A stretch of DNA of 64,000 nt from positions 117,556 to 181,555 of the forward strand of contig NZ_JAGGLR010000029.1 of NCBI RefSeq assembly GCF_017874715.1. The letters are read 5' to 3'. Positions 16,605 through 24,493 of the stretch are shown one piece after another. The notes under the pieces are model-generated. The model was not told where the DNA came from. It ran no database searches and saw nothing but the letters and a program-made list of their open reading frames with translations. Source of the DNA: Streptomyces iranensis. GTDB lineage: Bacteria > Actinomycetota > Actinomycetes > Streptomycetales > Streptomycetaceae. Position 1 is the stretch's first letter. Every line of letters starts with the position of its first letter. The position numbers and the translations under genes are program-made.

Positions 16605-16648
16605 CGGGCCGGTCCGTACTCCCCCCCACGGACCGGCCCGCTTTATTT
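16605..16648 (+). terminator. Rho-independent terminator after prepilin peptidase
   Basis: CGGGCCGGTCCGT pairs with ACGGACCGGCCCG across a C-rich loop, and CTTTATTT follows. This is one of the few hairpins here with a real T-tract. The rest of the 296-nt gap before uppS carries nothing else clear except a promoter-like stretch. Confidence 0.85.
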
Positions 16649-16823
16649 CGGGCTTCTGGGGCTCAAAAGGGCGGCACGTATCCCACATGGTCGACTACGA
16701 AGCGTGACGGGATTCGATCATTCGGTCGCCCCGGTTAGCCAGTCCCCCCGCCCCGCAGTAGGGTGTCGGCCTTGGGGCGGACTGCCATGGCGAGCCATGT
16801 GAAGCACTGAGGGGCTGGAAGAC

Positions 16824-17585
16824 GTGAACTTGCGCGACCTGGTGTACGGGCTCTACGCACGCCGGGTGGAAGGCCGCCTCGATCACGCCCAGGTGCCCAA
16901 GCACATCGGAGTCATCCTCGACGGCAACCGCCGCTGGGCCCGCGCGGCCGGTGGCACCGCCGAGCAGGGCCACAAGGCGGGCGCCAGCAAGATCCAGGAG
17001 CTGCTCGGCTGGTGCAGCGAGACGGACGTCGAGGTCGTCACGCTCTGGCTGCTCTCCACGGACAACCTGGACCGCCCCGAGGAGGAGCTGGTCCCGCTCC
17101 TGAACATCATCGAGGGCGCGGTCCGCGACCTGGCCGCCGACGGCCGCTGGCGGGTGCACCACGTCGGCAACCGCGATCTGCTGCCCTCCCGCACCCAGAC
17201 GGTCCTCAAGGAGGCCGAGCGGGACACCGAGCACATCGGCGGAATACTGGTCAACGTGGCCGTCGGGTACGGCGGGCGGCAGGAGATCGCCGACGCGGTG
17301 CGGTCGCTGCTGCTGGACCACGCCACCAAGGGCACCTCCTTCGAGGAGCTCGCCGAGGTCGTCGACATCGACCTCATCTCCGAACACCTGTACACCCGTG
17401 GGCAGCCCGATCCGGACCTGGTGATCCGCACCAGCGGTGAGCAGCGGCTCTCGGGCTTCATGCTGTGGCAGAGTGCCCATTCGGAGTACTACTTCTGTGA
17501 AGTTTTCTGGCCCGCCTTCCGCAAGGTCGACTTCCTCCGCGCGCTGCGCGACTACGCCGCCCGTCATCGCAGGTACGGCAGCTAG
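16824..17585 (+). CDS. uppS: cis-Prenyltransferase (isoprenyl/undecaprenyl diphosphate synthase)
   Basis: Condenses isopentenyl diphosphate units in cis to make the polyprenyl carrier lipid for wall synthesis, at the cytoplasmic membrane. The 253-aa length is typical. Signature sequences are VILDGNRRWAR (catalytic Asp33), the GHKAGASK loop, and the C-terminal PDLVIRTSGEQRLSGFMLWQ with the Arg residues that bind the homoallylic substrate. The start is GTG 16824, with GAGGGG upstream. Streptomycetes often carry several cis-prenyltransferases with different chain lengths; chain length cannot be told here. Confidence 0.93.
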   Translation: MNLRDLVYGLYARRVEGRLDHAQVPKHIGVILDGNRRWARAAGGTAEQGHKAGASKIQELLGWCSETDVEVVTLWLLSTDNLDRPEEELVPLLNIIEGAVRDLAADGRWRVHHVGNRDLLPSRTQTVLKEAERDTEHIGGILVNVAVGYGGRQEIADAVRSLLLDHATKGTSFEELAEVVDIDLISEHLYTRGQPDPDLVIRTSGEQRLSGFMLWQSAHSEYYFCEVFWPAFRKVDFLRALRDYAARHRRYGS

Positions 17586-17612
17586 TTCCCGTTTGTAGCA
17601 CCGCAGTTCACC

Positions 17613-17652
17613 GGCCCGGGGCCGGACGCCGGCCGGCGTCCGGCCCCGGGCC
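17613..17652. terminator. 40-nt perfect palindrome after uppS
   Basis: GGCCCGGGGCCGGACGCCGG and its exact complement abut without a spacer. It would form a long stem with a minimal loop, 28 nt after the uppS stop, and probably terminates transcription. From here to the PhoH gene at 17982 only promoter-like sequence is seen (TTCACA at 17668 and TCATAT at 17692, 18 nt apart). Confidence 0.75.
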
Positions 17653-17981
17653 GTTCAGCACGCTGGTTTCACAACGTTCATATCCGCGCCGTCATATGCC
17701 GTTGCATGCCCCCGCACGTTCGAGGGAATATCCCTTCCAGGTCGACGCCCTGTCCCACCTGTCCAGTTGGGCGTCGAACTGCCAGCGGACGGCATCGGGC
17801 CGTTCGCCCGGGAGGCCCTTTGCACACGGACGACTGTGCGGATCGTGCGTATGACGCGGAGGGCCGGCGCTCGGCCCTCCCAGTGGGGCCTGAGCCCGGT
17901 CCGTTCCCCGTCTGCGGCGGGGATACCTCACTCCCGCGACGCCGTCGCACCCCAACCTCTCCCGAGGGGGTTCGTCCACCC

Positions 17982-19319
17982 GTGGTGACCAGCAAGAAAC
18001 GCCGCGAGCACGACCGGCGCACCTATGTCCTCGACACCAGCGTCCTGCTGGCCGACCCCAATGCCATGGCCCGTTTCGACGAGCACGAAGTCGTGCTGCC
18101 GGTCGTGGTGGTCACGGAACTGGAGGCCAAGCGGCACCACCCGGAGCTCGGGTACTTCGCCCGGCAGGCGCTGCGCCTGCTGGACGAGTACCGCATCCGC
18201 TACGGCCGTCTGGACGCTCCGATCCCCATCGGGGAACTGGGCGGCACCCTGCGTGTCGAGCTCAACCACTCCGACCCGGGCATCCTCCCCGCCGCCTTCC
18301 TGAACCACGGCGGCAAGGTGGGGGACAACGACTCGCGGATCCTCGCGGTCGCCAGAAACCTGCAGGCCGAGGGGTACGACGTCACCGTCGTGTCCAAGGA
18401 TCTGCCGCTGCGCATCAAGGCGTCCTCGGTGGGCCTGCTCGCCGAGGAGTACCGCGCGGAGCTGGCGATCACCGACTCGGGCTGGACCGGGATGACGGAG
18501 CTCGCCGTCCCGGCCGAACAGGTGGACGACCTGTTCGCCGCCGAGACGGCGCACATCCCCGACGCGGCCGGACTGCCCGTGCATACGGGCCTGGTGCTCC
18601 AGTCCGAGCGCGGTAACGCGCTGGGCCGGGTCACCCCGGACGGGCAGGTGCGGCTGGTGCGCGGCGACCGTGAGGCGTTCGGCATCCACGGGCGCAGCGC
18701 GGAGCAGCGCATCGCCCTGGACCTGCTGCTCGACCCGGAGGTCGGCATCATCTCGATGGGCGGCCGGGCCGGTACGGGCAAGTCGGCGCTGGCGCTGTGC
18801 GCGGGTCTCGAGGCCGTGCTGGAGCGTCGTCAGCACCGCAAGGTGATGATCTTCCGCCCGCTGTACGCGGTGGGCGGCCAGGAGTTGGGCTATCTGCCCG
18901 GCACCGAGGCCGAGAAGATGAGCCCTTGGGCGCAGGCGGTCTTCGACACCCTGTCCGCGGTGACCAGTGCCGAGGTGATCGAGGAGGTCGTGGGGCGCGG
19001 CATGCTGGAGGTGCTGCCGCTGACGCATATCCGCGGCCGCTCGCTCCATGACGCCTTCGTCATCGTCGACGAGGCCCAGTCGCTGGAGCGGAACGTGCTG
19101 CTCACCGTTCTGTCCCGGATCGGCGCCAACTCCCGGGTGGTGCTCACCCACGATGTGGCGCAGCGGGACAACCTCCGCGTCGGGCGGTACGACGGGGTGG
19201 TGGCGGTCGTCGAGAAGCTGAAGGGGCATCCGCTGTTCGCGCATGTCACCCTGACCCGCTCCGAGCGTTCGCCGATCGCGGCGCTGGTGACCGAAATGCT
19301 GGAGGACAGCCACATCTGA
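17982..19319 (+). CDS. PIN domain-PhoH family ATPase/RNase-like protein
   Basis: A 445-aa fusion of an N-terminal PIN nuclease domain and a C-terminal PhoH ATPase. The PIN domain (about 13-150) has YVLDTSVLLADPNA (Asp18), VVVTELEAKR and NDSRILAVARN, the acidic metal-binding set. The PhoH domain (about 225-440) has Walker A GRAGTGKSAL (near residue 261), HDAFVIVDEAQSLE as Walker B, and RIGANSRVVLTHDVAQRDN. PhoH2-type proteins of this architecture act as RNA helicase/RNases in mycobacteria (family knowledge). GTG 17982 was chosen; an upstream in-frame extension to 17706 is not conserved-looking. Confidence 0.9.
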   Translation: MVTSKKRREHDRRTYVLDTSVLLADPNAMARFDEHEVVLPVVVVTELEAKRHHPELGYFARQALRLLDEYRIRYGRLDAPIPIGELGGTLRVELNHSDPGILPAAFLNHGGKVGDNDSRILAVARNLQAEGYDVTVVSKDLPLRIKASSVGLLAEEYRAELAITDSGWTGMTELAVPAEQVDDLFAAETAHIPDAAGLPVHTGLVLQSERGNALGRVTPDGQVRLVRGDREAFGIHGRSAEQRIALDLLLDPEVGIISMGGRAGTGKSALALCAGLEAVLERRQHRKVMIFRPLYAVGGQELGYLPGTEAEKMSPWAQAVFDTLSAVTSAEVIEEVVGRGMLEVLPLTHIRGRSLHDAFVIVDEAQSLERNVLLTVLSRIGANSRVVLTHDVAQRDNLRVGRYDGVVAVVEKLKGHPLFAHVTLTRSERSPIAALVTEMLEDSHI

Positions 19320-19345
19320 GCCGGTTGAGTCGTTTGCGGCCACAG

Positions 19346-19387
19346 GACGCCGCGCGGAAAGGCCAATGAGCTTAGCCGCGCGGCGTC
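19346..19387 (+). terminator. Hairpin after PhoH gene
   Basis: GACGCCGCGCGG pairs with CCGCGCGGCGTC (12-bp stem, 18-nt loop), followed by TTGG. The remaining gap to 19748 is about 360 nt. It holds a small GTGAGCTTTCAC inverted repeat near 19432 but no recognised riboswitch; it is probably a promoter and long leader for the SLT-like gene. Confidence 0.75.
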
Positions 19388-19747
19388 TTGGTGCGCGGGG
19401 ATTTCCAGAAACCCTAGGGCGTAAACAGGATGTGAGCTTTCACACCTGGCGGGGAATTGCCTAGGGGGCTCCGTGTCCGGCAGTGTGTGGGTTCTGTCAG
19501 GCCCCGCATACGGCACACCAGTACCCCCAGCGGTACCGAGCAACAGCAGTATCAGAACTAAACAGCGTTCGCCGTATGCCGCCCGAGCACCTCGAGGATC
19601 TCCCGCGGGGGATCCCCACCGGGCCCGTGCCTCCCGTGACCAGTCGACCCCATCGCACCACCGGGGACGGAACAAGGGGAGGACAGCGCCAGGGGCACGA
19701 TTGCGCCCGCGAGGTCACCTAAGCGGGCGATGCTGGAAGGAAACCGA

Positions 19748-20464
19748 GTGAGCCGGATTTCGGTCCGGGGATTCGCAGTGGCTTCGGCCACCGCGGTCAC
19801 CACTGTGGGCGCCGTCGTCGGCGTCGCCGCGGGCGGACAGCAGCAGCAGGGCTCGTCCGACCCGATCGAGGCGACCGCCGCCGATTCGACGCTCCTTGCG
19901 GACATACCTGCTGGGCAGCAGGCCGTCGCGCAGACCGCATCCCTGACGCAGCAGGCGGACGTCCAGTCCACCGCGGCCGACGCGGAGGCGCGCAAGTCCG
20001 CCGAGGAGTCAGCCCGCAAGCAGGCAGCCAAGGACGCGAAGGCCAAGAAGGCCGCCGCGGACAAGGCAGCCGCCGAGAAGCTGGCCAAGGAGCGCGAGGC
20101 GAAGGAGAAGAAGGAGGTCGCGAGCCGTTCGGCCACGCGTGACTCCTCCAGCTTCCCCCAGCAGGCTTCGTACACCATCTCCGAGGTCCAGGCGATGGCG
20201 CGGCAGATCGTGCCGAGTGGCCAGTTCCAGTGCTTCAGCAACATCGTGGACCACGAGTCCACCTGGAACTACAAGGCCACCAACCCCTCGTCGGGTGCCT
20301 ACGGTCTGGTGCAGGCGCTGCCGGCCGGCAAGATGGCCTCGGCGGGCGCCGACTGGCAGACCAACCCGGCCACCCAGATCAAGTGGGGCCTGAACTACAT
20401 GAACGAGCGCTACGGCAGCCCGTGTGACGCTTGGTCGTTCTGGCAGGCCAACGGCCACTACTGA
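19748..20464 (+). CDS. Secreted lysozyme-fold (SLT-like) protein with coiled coil
   Basis: A 238-aa secreted protein, probably a lytic transglycosylase-like wall hydrolase. An N-terminal signal/anchor segment (about 8-30) is followed by an Ala/Gln-rich region, a Lys/Glu/Ala-rich coiled coil (about 75-125; KSAEESARKQAAKDAKAKKA) and a C-terminal lysozyme-fold domain. That domain has NIVDHESTWNYKATNPSSG, containing the catalytic-type Glu, then AYGLVQALPAGKM and the family ending DAWSFWQANGHY. GTG 19748 is preceded by GGAAGGAAA. Related Streptomyces SLT genes are often induced at germination. Confidence 0.88.
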   Translation: MSRISVRGFAVASATAVTTVGAVVGVAAGGQQQQGSSDPIEATAADSTLLADIPAGQQAVAQTASLTQQADVQSTAADAEARKSAEESARKQAAKDAKAKKAAADKAAAEKLAKEREAKEKKEVASRSATRDSSSFPQQASYTISEVQAMARQIVPSGQFQCFSNIVDHESTWNYKATNPSSGAYGLVQALPAGKMASAGADWQTNPATQIKWGLNYMNERYGSPCDAWSFWQANGHY

Positions 20465-20513
20465 GCCGGTTCCACCGGGCCCCGCCCGGTAGCGGCACAG
20501 GATCGAACGCTTC

Positions 20514-20543
20514 CGAAACCCCCGGCTCAGGTCGGGGGTTTCG
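20514..20543. terminator. Hairpin after the SLT-like gene
   Basis: CGAAACCCCCGG pairs with TCGGGGGTTTCG around a 6-nt loop, with an A/T-rich outer stem that would act in either direction. Confidence 0.85.
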
Positions 20544-20607
20544 CGCATCCTCAGCAGGTAACGTCTCCTTGACGGCCTAGGGGGAAACCGGGGGTAGGAA
20601 ACGAGAA

Positions 20608-22107
20608 ATGTCCAAATTGCCGCAGTGGGTCGGCAGGCTGGGAACCGGACTTACCCGGCTCGCCCACCGGCTCGAATCCCAACAGGCCGAGATGCGGGGG
20701 CGCGAGGGCGACGGTGACGGTGACACCGGCCCGCGGACACCACCGGGGCCCGGACCAAGGCCCGAACGGGGATCTGAACCGAGGCCCGGACCGGGGCCCG
20801 GATCATCTGAAGAACGCCCGCGGGGTGCCGAGAGCGCTGAGGGCGCCGCGGGCGAGAGCGCTGAGGGCGCCGCGGGGGAGGGCGAGACCGCCCGGCCGGA
20901 GCAGCCGGCCAGTGTGCCCGCCCCGCCCGCCTACGCCCCCGCCGTCTCCGCCAGACCCGATCCGGTGGCCGCCGTGCCCTGGGGCGTCCGCGTGGCCGCC
21001 GAGGCGGCCTGGCGGCTGCTGGTGCTCGGCGGCACGGTGTGGGTGCTCATGCGGGTCATCAGCTCCGTCCAGCTGGTGGTGCTGTCCTTCACCGTCGCGA
21101 TCCTGATCACCGCGCTGCTGGAGCCCACCGTGACCCGGCTGCGCCGGCGCGGTGTGCCGCGCGGGCTGGCCACCGCGCTCACCTTCATCGCCGGTTTCGT
21201 CGTCATGGGCCTGGTCGTGTGGTTCGTGGTCTGGCAGGTCATGGAGAACGTCGACGAGGTCTCGGGCGAGGTCCAGGCCGGTATCGACGATCTGCGGCGC
21301 TGGCTGCTGCACAGCCCGTTCCATGTGACCGAGAAGCAGATCAACCATGTGGCCAAGAGCCTGCGCGAGGCGGTCGGCGCCAACACCGAGCAGATCACCT
21401 CGGCGGGGCTGGAGGGCGTCACGGTCGTCGTCGAGGTGCTGACGGGCATCCTGCTGACGATGTTCTCCACGCTCTTCCTGCTGTACGACGGCCCGAAGAT
21501 CTGGAACTGGACCCTCAAGCTGGTCCCCGCCCAGGCCCGTGAGGGCGTGGCGGGCGCGGGCCCGCGCGCCTGGTCGACACTGACCGCGTATGTGCGCGGC
21601 ACGGTGATCGTGGCGCTGATCGACGCGATCTTCATCGGCGTGGGTCTGTTCTTCCTCGATGTGCCGATGGCCGTGCCACTGGCCGTCTTCATCTTCCTCT
21701 TCGCCTTCATTCCGCTGGTGGGCGCGGTGGTCTCCGGTGCGCTCGCGGTGGTCGTGGCGCTGGTCACCCAGGGCGTGTTCACGGGGGCGATGGTGCTGAT
21801 CGTGGTGCTGGCCGTCCAGCAGATCGAGGGCCATGTGCTCCAGCCGTTCATCCTCGGCCGGGCGGTGCGGGTCCATCCGCTGGCCGTGGTGCTCTCGGTC
21901 GCGGCCGGTTCGCTGATCGGCGGCATCGGCGGCGCGGTGGTGGCCGTTCCGCTGGTGGCGGTCGCCAATACGGTGGTCGTCTACTTGCGCAGCTACAGCC
22001 AGGAGAACGCCCTGCGCGCCGTCCCGGGCCCGCACGGCGCCACCGCCTCCGGTACGGCGCCCACCGCGCCGACGGGTCTGCCGCCCGGGGAGGGCGGGGC
22101 CCGGTAA
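20608..22107 (+). CDS. AI-2E family permease with low-complexity N-terminal tail
   Basis: A polytopic membrane protein of 499 aa in the AI-2E (PerM/YdiK/TqsA) family; members include exporters of unknown substrates and Na+/H+ antiporters. Residues about 30-115 are a Gly/Pro/Arg/Glu-rich cytoplasmic tail with a perfect-frame 24-bp duplication (ESAEGAAG twice). The conserved part (about 120-475) has eight helices, with VQQIEGHVLQPFILGRAVRVHP as the family signature. Most family members lack the tail. ATG 20608 with GGGGGTAGGAAA upstream. Confidence 0.9.
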   Translation: MSKLPQWVGRLGTGLTRLAHRLESQQAEMRGREGDGDGDTGPRTPPGPGPRPERGSEPRPGPGPGSSEERPRGAESAEGAAGESAEGAAGEGETARPEQPASVPAPPAYAPAVSARPDPVAAVPWGVRVAAEAAWRLLVLGGTVWVLMRVISSVQLVVLSFTVAILITALLEPTVTRLRRRGVPRGLATALTFIAGFVVMGLVVWFVVWQVMENVDEVSGEVQAGIDDLRRWLLHSPFHVTEKQINHVAKSLREAVGANTEQITSAGLEGVTVVVEVLTGILLTMFSTLFLLYDGPKIWNWTLKLVPAQAREGVAGAGPRAWSTLTAYVRGTVIVALIDAIFIGVGLFFLDVPMAVPLAVFIFLFAFIPLVGAVVSGALAVVVALVTQGVFTGAMVLIVVLAVQQIEGHVLQPFILGRAVRVHPLAVVLSVAAGSLIGGIGGAVVAVPLVAVANTVVVYLRSYSQENALRAVPGPHGATASGTAPTAPTGLPPGEGGAR

Positions 22108-22140
22108 TCCGGGCCGGTGCCATGGGCCGGTGAACGAACG

Positions 22141-22178
22141 CCGAAGGGCGACCCACCGATCGGTGGGTCGCCCTTCGG
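22141..22178. terminator. 38-nt palindromic bidirectional terminator
   Basis: CCGAAGGGCGACCCACCGA is followed by its exact complement, then GTTT. It lies between the convergent AI-2E permease and ahpD genes and likely serves both. Confidence 0.85.
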
Positions 22179-22206
22179 GTTTCCACGTGCCCGAATGTGA
22201 CCGAGG

Positions 22207-22746
22207 TCAGCCGCCCGCGGCCAGGGCGCCCTCGGCGTCCAGGGTGGCGCCGACCGCCTGCAGCACGGAGGCGATCTTGAAGGCTTCCTGGATCGTCTCG
22301 CGGTCCACGCCCGCCTTGCGGAGCACCTGCTCATGCGAGTCGAGGCACATTCCGCAGCCGTTGATCGCGGACACGGCCAGCGACCACAGTTCGAAGTCGA
22401 CCTTCTCCACACCCGGGTTGCCGATGACGTTCATCCGCAGCCCCGCGCGCAGGTTGCCGTACTCCGGGTCGGACAGCAGATGCCGAGTCCGGTAGAAGAC
22501 GTTGTTCATCGCCATGATGGCGGCCGCCGACTTGGCGGCGGTGTACGCCTCCGGCGAGAGGTTGGCCTTGGCCTCCGGCTCCAGCTCGGTCAGCACACGC
22601 GCCGAACGCGAGGCGATCGCGCAGGCCAGCACGGTGCCCCACAGCTGCTGCTGCGGAAGCTCCGAGTTGCCGATCACCGAACCGAGGTTCAGCTTGAGGT
22701 CCTTGGCGTAGTCCGGCAGCGCGGACTTCAGCTCATCGAGTGCCAT
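22207..22746 (-). CDS. ahpD: Alkyl hydroperoxide reductase AhpD
   Basis: Thiol-disulfide adaptor that reduces AhpC after it reacts with peroxides, also with weak peroxidase activity of its own. The 179-aa length fits. The active site NGCGMCLDSHEQVLRKAG holds the C-x2-C-x3-H motif. The gene lies 11 nt behind ahpC in the same direction, so it is the second gene of an OxyR-controlled operon. In Streptomyces and mycobacteria AhpD replaces the flavoprotein AhpF. Confidence 0.97.
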   Translation of the reverse strand: MALDELKSALPDYAKDLKLNLGSVIGNSELPQQQLWGTVLACAIASRSARVLTELEPEAKANLSPEAYTAAKSAAAIMAMNNVFYRTRHLLSDPEYGNLRAGLRMNVIGNPGVEKVDFELWSLAVSAINGCGMCLDSHEQVLRKAGVDRETIQEAFKIASVLQAVGATLDAEGALAAGG

Positions 22747-22757
22747 GGCGAATCAGC

Positions 22758-23312
22758 TCACTCTCCGGAGAGGAGGGCCACCGGGTCCAGGGTGTCCTCG
22801 CCCTTGCTCCAGTTGCAGGGGCACAGCTCGTCGGTCTGCAGGGCGTCCAGCACCCGCAGGACCTCCTTGGGGTTACGGCCCACGGAACCGGCCGTCACCA
22901 TGGTGAACTGGATCTCGTTGTTCTGGTCCACGATGAAGACGGCGCGCTGTGCGAAGCCGTCCTCGCCCTCGACGCCGCAGTCGCGCATCAGCTCGTGCTT
23001 GGAGTCGGCCAGCATCGGGAAGGGCAGGTCACGCAGGTCGGCGTGGTCCTTGCGCCAGGCGTGGTGGACGAACTCGGAGTCGCCGGAGACACCGAGGATC
23101 TGCGTGTCACGGTCGGCGAACTCGTCGTTCAGCTTGCCGAAGGCGGCGATCTCGGTCGGGCACACGAAGGTGAAGTCCTTGGGCCAGAAGAACACCACGC
23201 GCCACTTGCCCTCGTAGGACTTGTGGTGGATCTGCTCGAACTCCTTGCCGCTCTCCAGCGACACGCAGGCGGTCAGGTCGTACTCGGGGAACTTGTCACC
23301 GACGGTGAGCAC
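22758..23312 (-). CDS. ahpC: Alkyl hydroperoxide reductase AhpC (2-Cys peroxiredoxin)
   Basis: Reduces hydrogen peroxide, organic peroxides and peroxynitrite in the cytoplasm. The 184-aa protein has the peroxidatic Cys in KDFTFVCPTEIAAFGK and the resolving Cys region in TDELCPCNW. GTG 23312 was chosen because AAGGAG lies 5 nt upstream and the length then matches the family; an in-frame ATG eight codons earlier has no ribosome-binding site. It is divergent from oxyR, with a 138-nt shared control region. Confidence 0.97.
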   Translation of the reverse strand: MLTVGDKFPEYDLTACVSLESGKEFEQIHHKSYEGKWRVVFFWPKDFTFVCPTEIAAFGKLNDEFADRDTQILGVSGDSEFVHHAWRKDHADLRDLPFPMLADSKHELMRDCGVEGEDGFAQRAVFIVDQNNEIQFTMVTAGSVGRNPKEVLRVLDALQTDELCPCNWSKGEDTLDPVALLSGE

Positions 23313-23450
23313 GCGCACTCCTTGCAGCTTTCGCATAGGAAAGACCCGGTCGTCCGGGTTTTCCTGGGGTTGGACGATTCCACCTTGGCACAGAGTGCAT
23401 TGATCAGTGAAATAGCTACACTCGGTGGGGTTGATTGGAGGTGGCTATCA
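23313..23450. promoter_or_regulatory. ahpC-oxyR divergent control region
   Basis: The region between the divergent starts has an AT-richer core (TGCATTGATCAGTGAAATAGCTAC, 23396-23419) with the TGATCA palindrome and an ATAG half-site. An OxyR operator here is expected from the family and arrangement; exact contacts are inferred. Confidence 0.6.
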
Positions 23451-24416
23451 GTGGCCGCATCACCCACACCGCCGGGCAAACCGCGCCAGCCGAGCATTTC
23501 CCAGCTCAGGGCCTTCGTCGCGGTCGCGGAGCAGCTGCACTTCCGCGATGCCGCGGCCGCCATCGGGATGAGCCAGCCCGCGCTCTCGGGCGCCGTCGCG
23601 GCGCTCGAGGAGGCACTCGGTGTCCAGCTGCTCGAGCGTACGACGCGCAAGGTGCTGCTCAGTCCGGCGGGGGAGCGGCTGGCGGTCCGTGCACGCACCG
23701 TGCTCGAAGCGGTCGGGGAGCTGCTGGAGGAGGCCGAGGCGGCGCGGGCGCCGTTCACCGGTGTGCTGCGGCTCGGGGTGATCCCGACCGTGGCGCCCTA
23801 TCTGCTGCCGACCGTGCTCCAGCTGGTGCATCAGCGCTACCCCCGGCTCGATCTCCAGGTGCACGAGGAGCAGACCGCCTCGCTGCTGGAGGGACTGGCC
23901 CACGGCCGTCTGGATCTGCTGCTGCTCGCGGTGCCGCTCGGCGCGCCCGGGGTGGTCGAAATGCCGCTGTTCGACGAGGACTTCGTGCTGGTCACCCCGC
24001 GGGACCACTGGCTGGGCGGACGCGATGACATCCCCCGCGAGGCGCTCAAGGAGCTGGATCTGCTGCTGCTCGACGAGGGCCACTGCCTGCGCGACCAGGC
24101 GCTGGACGTCTGCCGTGAGGCGGGCCGCACCGAGGGCACCCCGGTGACCACCAGCGCCGCCGGGCTCTCCACTCTGGTGCAGCTGGTCGCGGGCGGGCTC
24201 GGGGTGACGCTGCTGCCGCGTACCGCGCTCCGGGTGGAGACCGCGCGCAACGACCATCTGGCCACCGGCGACTTCGCCGATCCGGCGCCCGCCCGTCGGA
24301 TAGCCCTGGCCATGCGGGCGGGCGCGGCGCGCACCGAGGAGTTCGAGGCGTTCGCGGAGGCTCTGCGGGAGGCGCTGCGGCCGCTGCCGGTACGGGTCGC
24401 CCGGACCACCTCCTGA
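23451..24416 (+). CDS. oxyR: LysR-type peroxide sensor OxyR
   Basis: LysR-family activator/repressor of 321 aa that senses hydrogen peroxide through a disulfide and controls ahpCD. The N-terminal winged helix is SISQLRAFVAVAEQLHFRDA through SQPALSGAVAALEEALGVQL. The C-terminal sensor has a cysteine in DEGHCLRDQALDVCREAG: two cysteines in the pattern C-x8-C, as in OxyR. GTG 23451 has GGAGG 8 nt upstream. The longer frame running back into the ahpC region is antisense to ahpC and not real. Confidence 0.95.
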   Translation: MAASPTPPGKPRQPSISQLRAFVAVAEQLHFRDAAAAIGMSQPALSGAVAALEEALGVQLLERTTRKVLLSPAGERLAVRARTVLEAVGELLEEAEAARAPFTGVLRLGVIPTVAPYLLPTVLQLVHQRYPRLDLQVHEEQTASLLEGLAHGRLDLLLLAVPLGAPGVVEMPLFDEDFVLVTPRDHWLGGRDDIPREALKELDLLLLDEGHCLRDQALDVCREAGRTEGTPVTTSAAGLSTLVQLVAGGLGVTLLPRTALRVETARNDHLATGDFADPAPARRIALAMRAGAARTEEFEAFAEALREALRPLPVRVARTTS

Positions 24417-24423
24417 ACATGCC

Positions 24424-24461
24424 ATCGGGGGCCGTTCCCTCAGGTGGGAACGGCCCCCGAT
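24424..24461. terminator. Terminator between oxyR and ABC permease
   Basis: ATCGGGGGCCGTTCCC pairs with GGGAACGGCCCCCGAT around TCAGGT. A run of GATGGCG heptamers (24459-24487) follows directly up to the stop of the permease. Confidence 0.85.
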
Positions 24462-24493
24462 GGCGGATGGCGGATGGCGGATGGCGGAAGTGC

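Noticed and set aside
17706..17981. N-terminal extension of the PIN-PhoH protein
   Set aside because: The extra 92 residues have no domain character and precede a natural start in front of the PIN domain.
19390..19747. c-di-AMP (ydaO-type) riboswitch upstream of the SLT-like gene
   Set aside because: The conserved GGGGGAACC and GGGGUGAAUC-type blocks were looked for and not found.
22740..23450. Long upstream extension of oxyR
   Set aside because: It would be antisense to the whole of ahpC; the start at 23451 has a good ribosome-binding site and matches the family.
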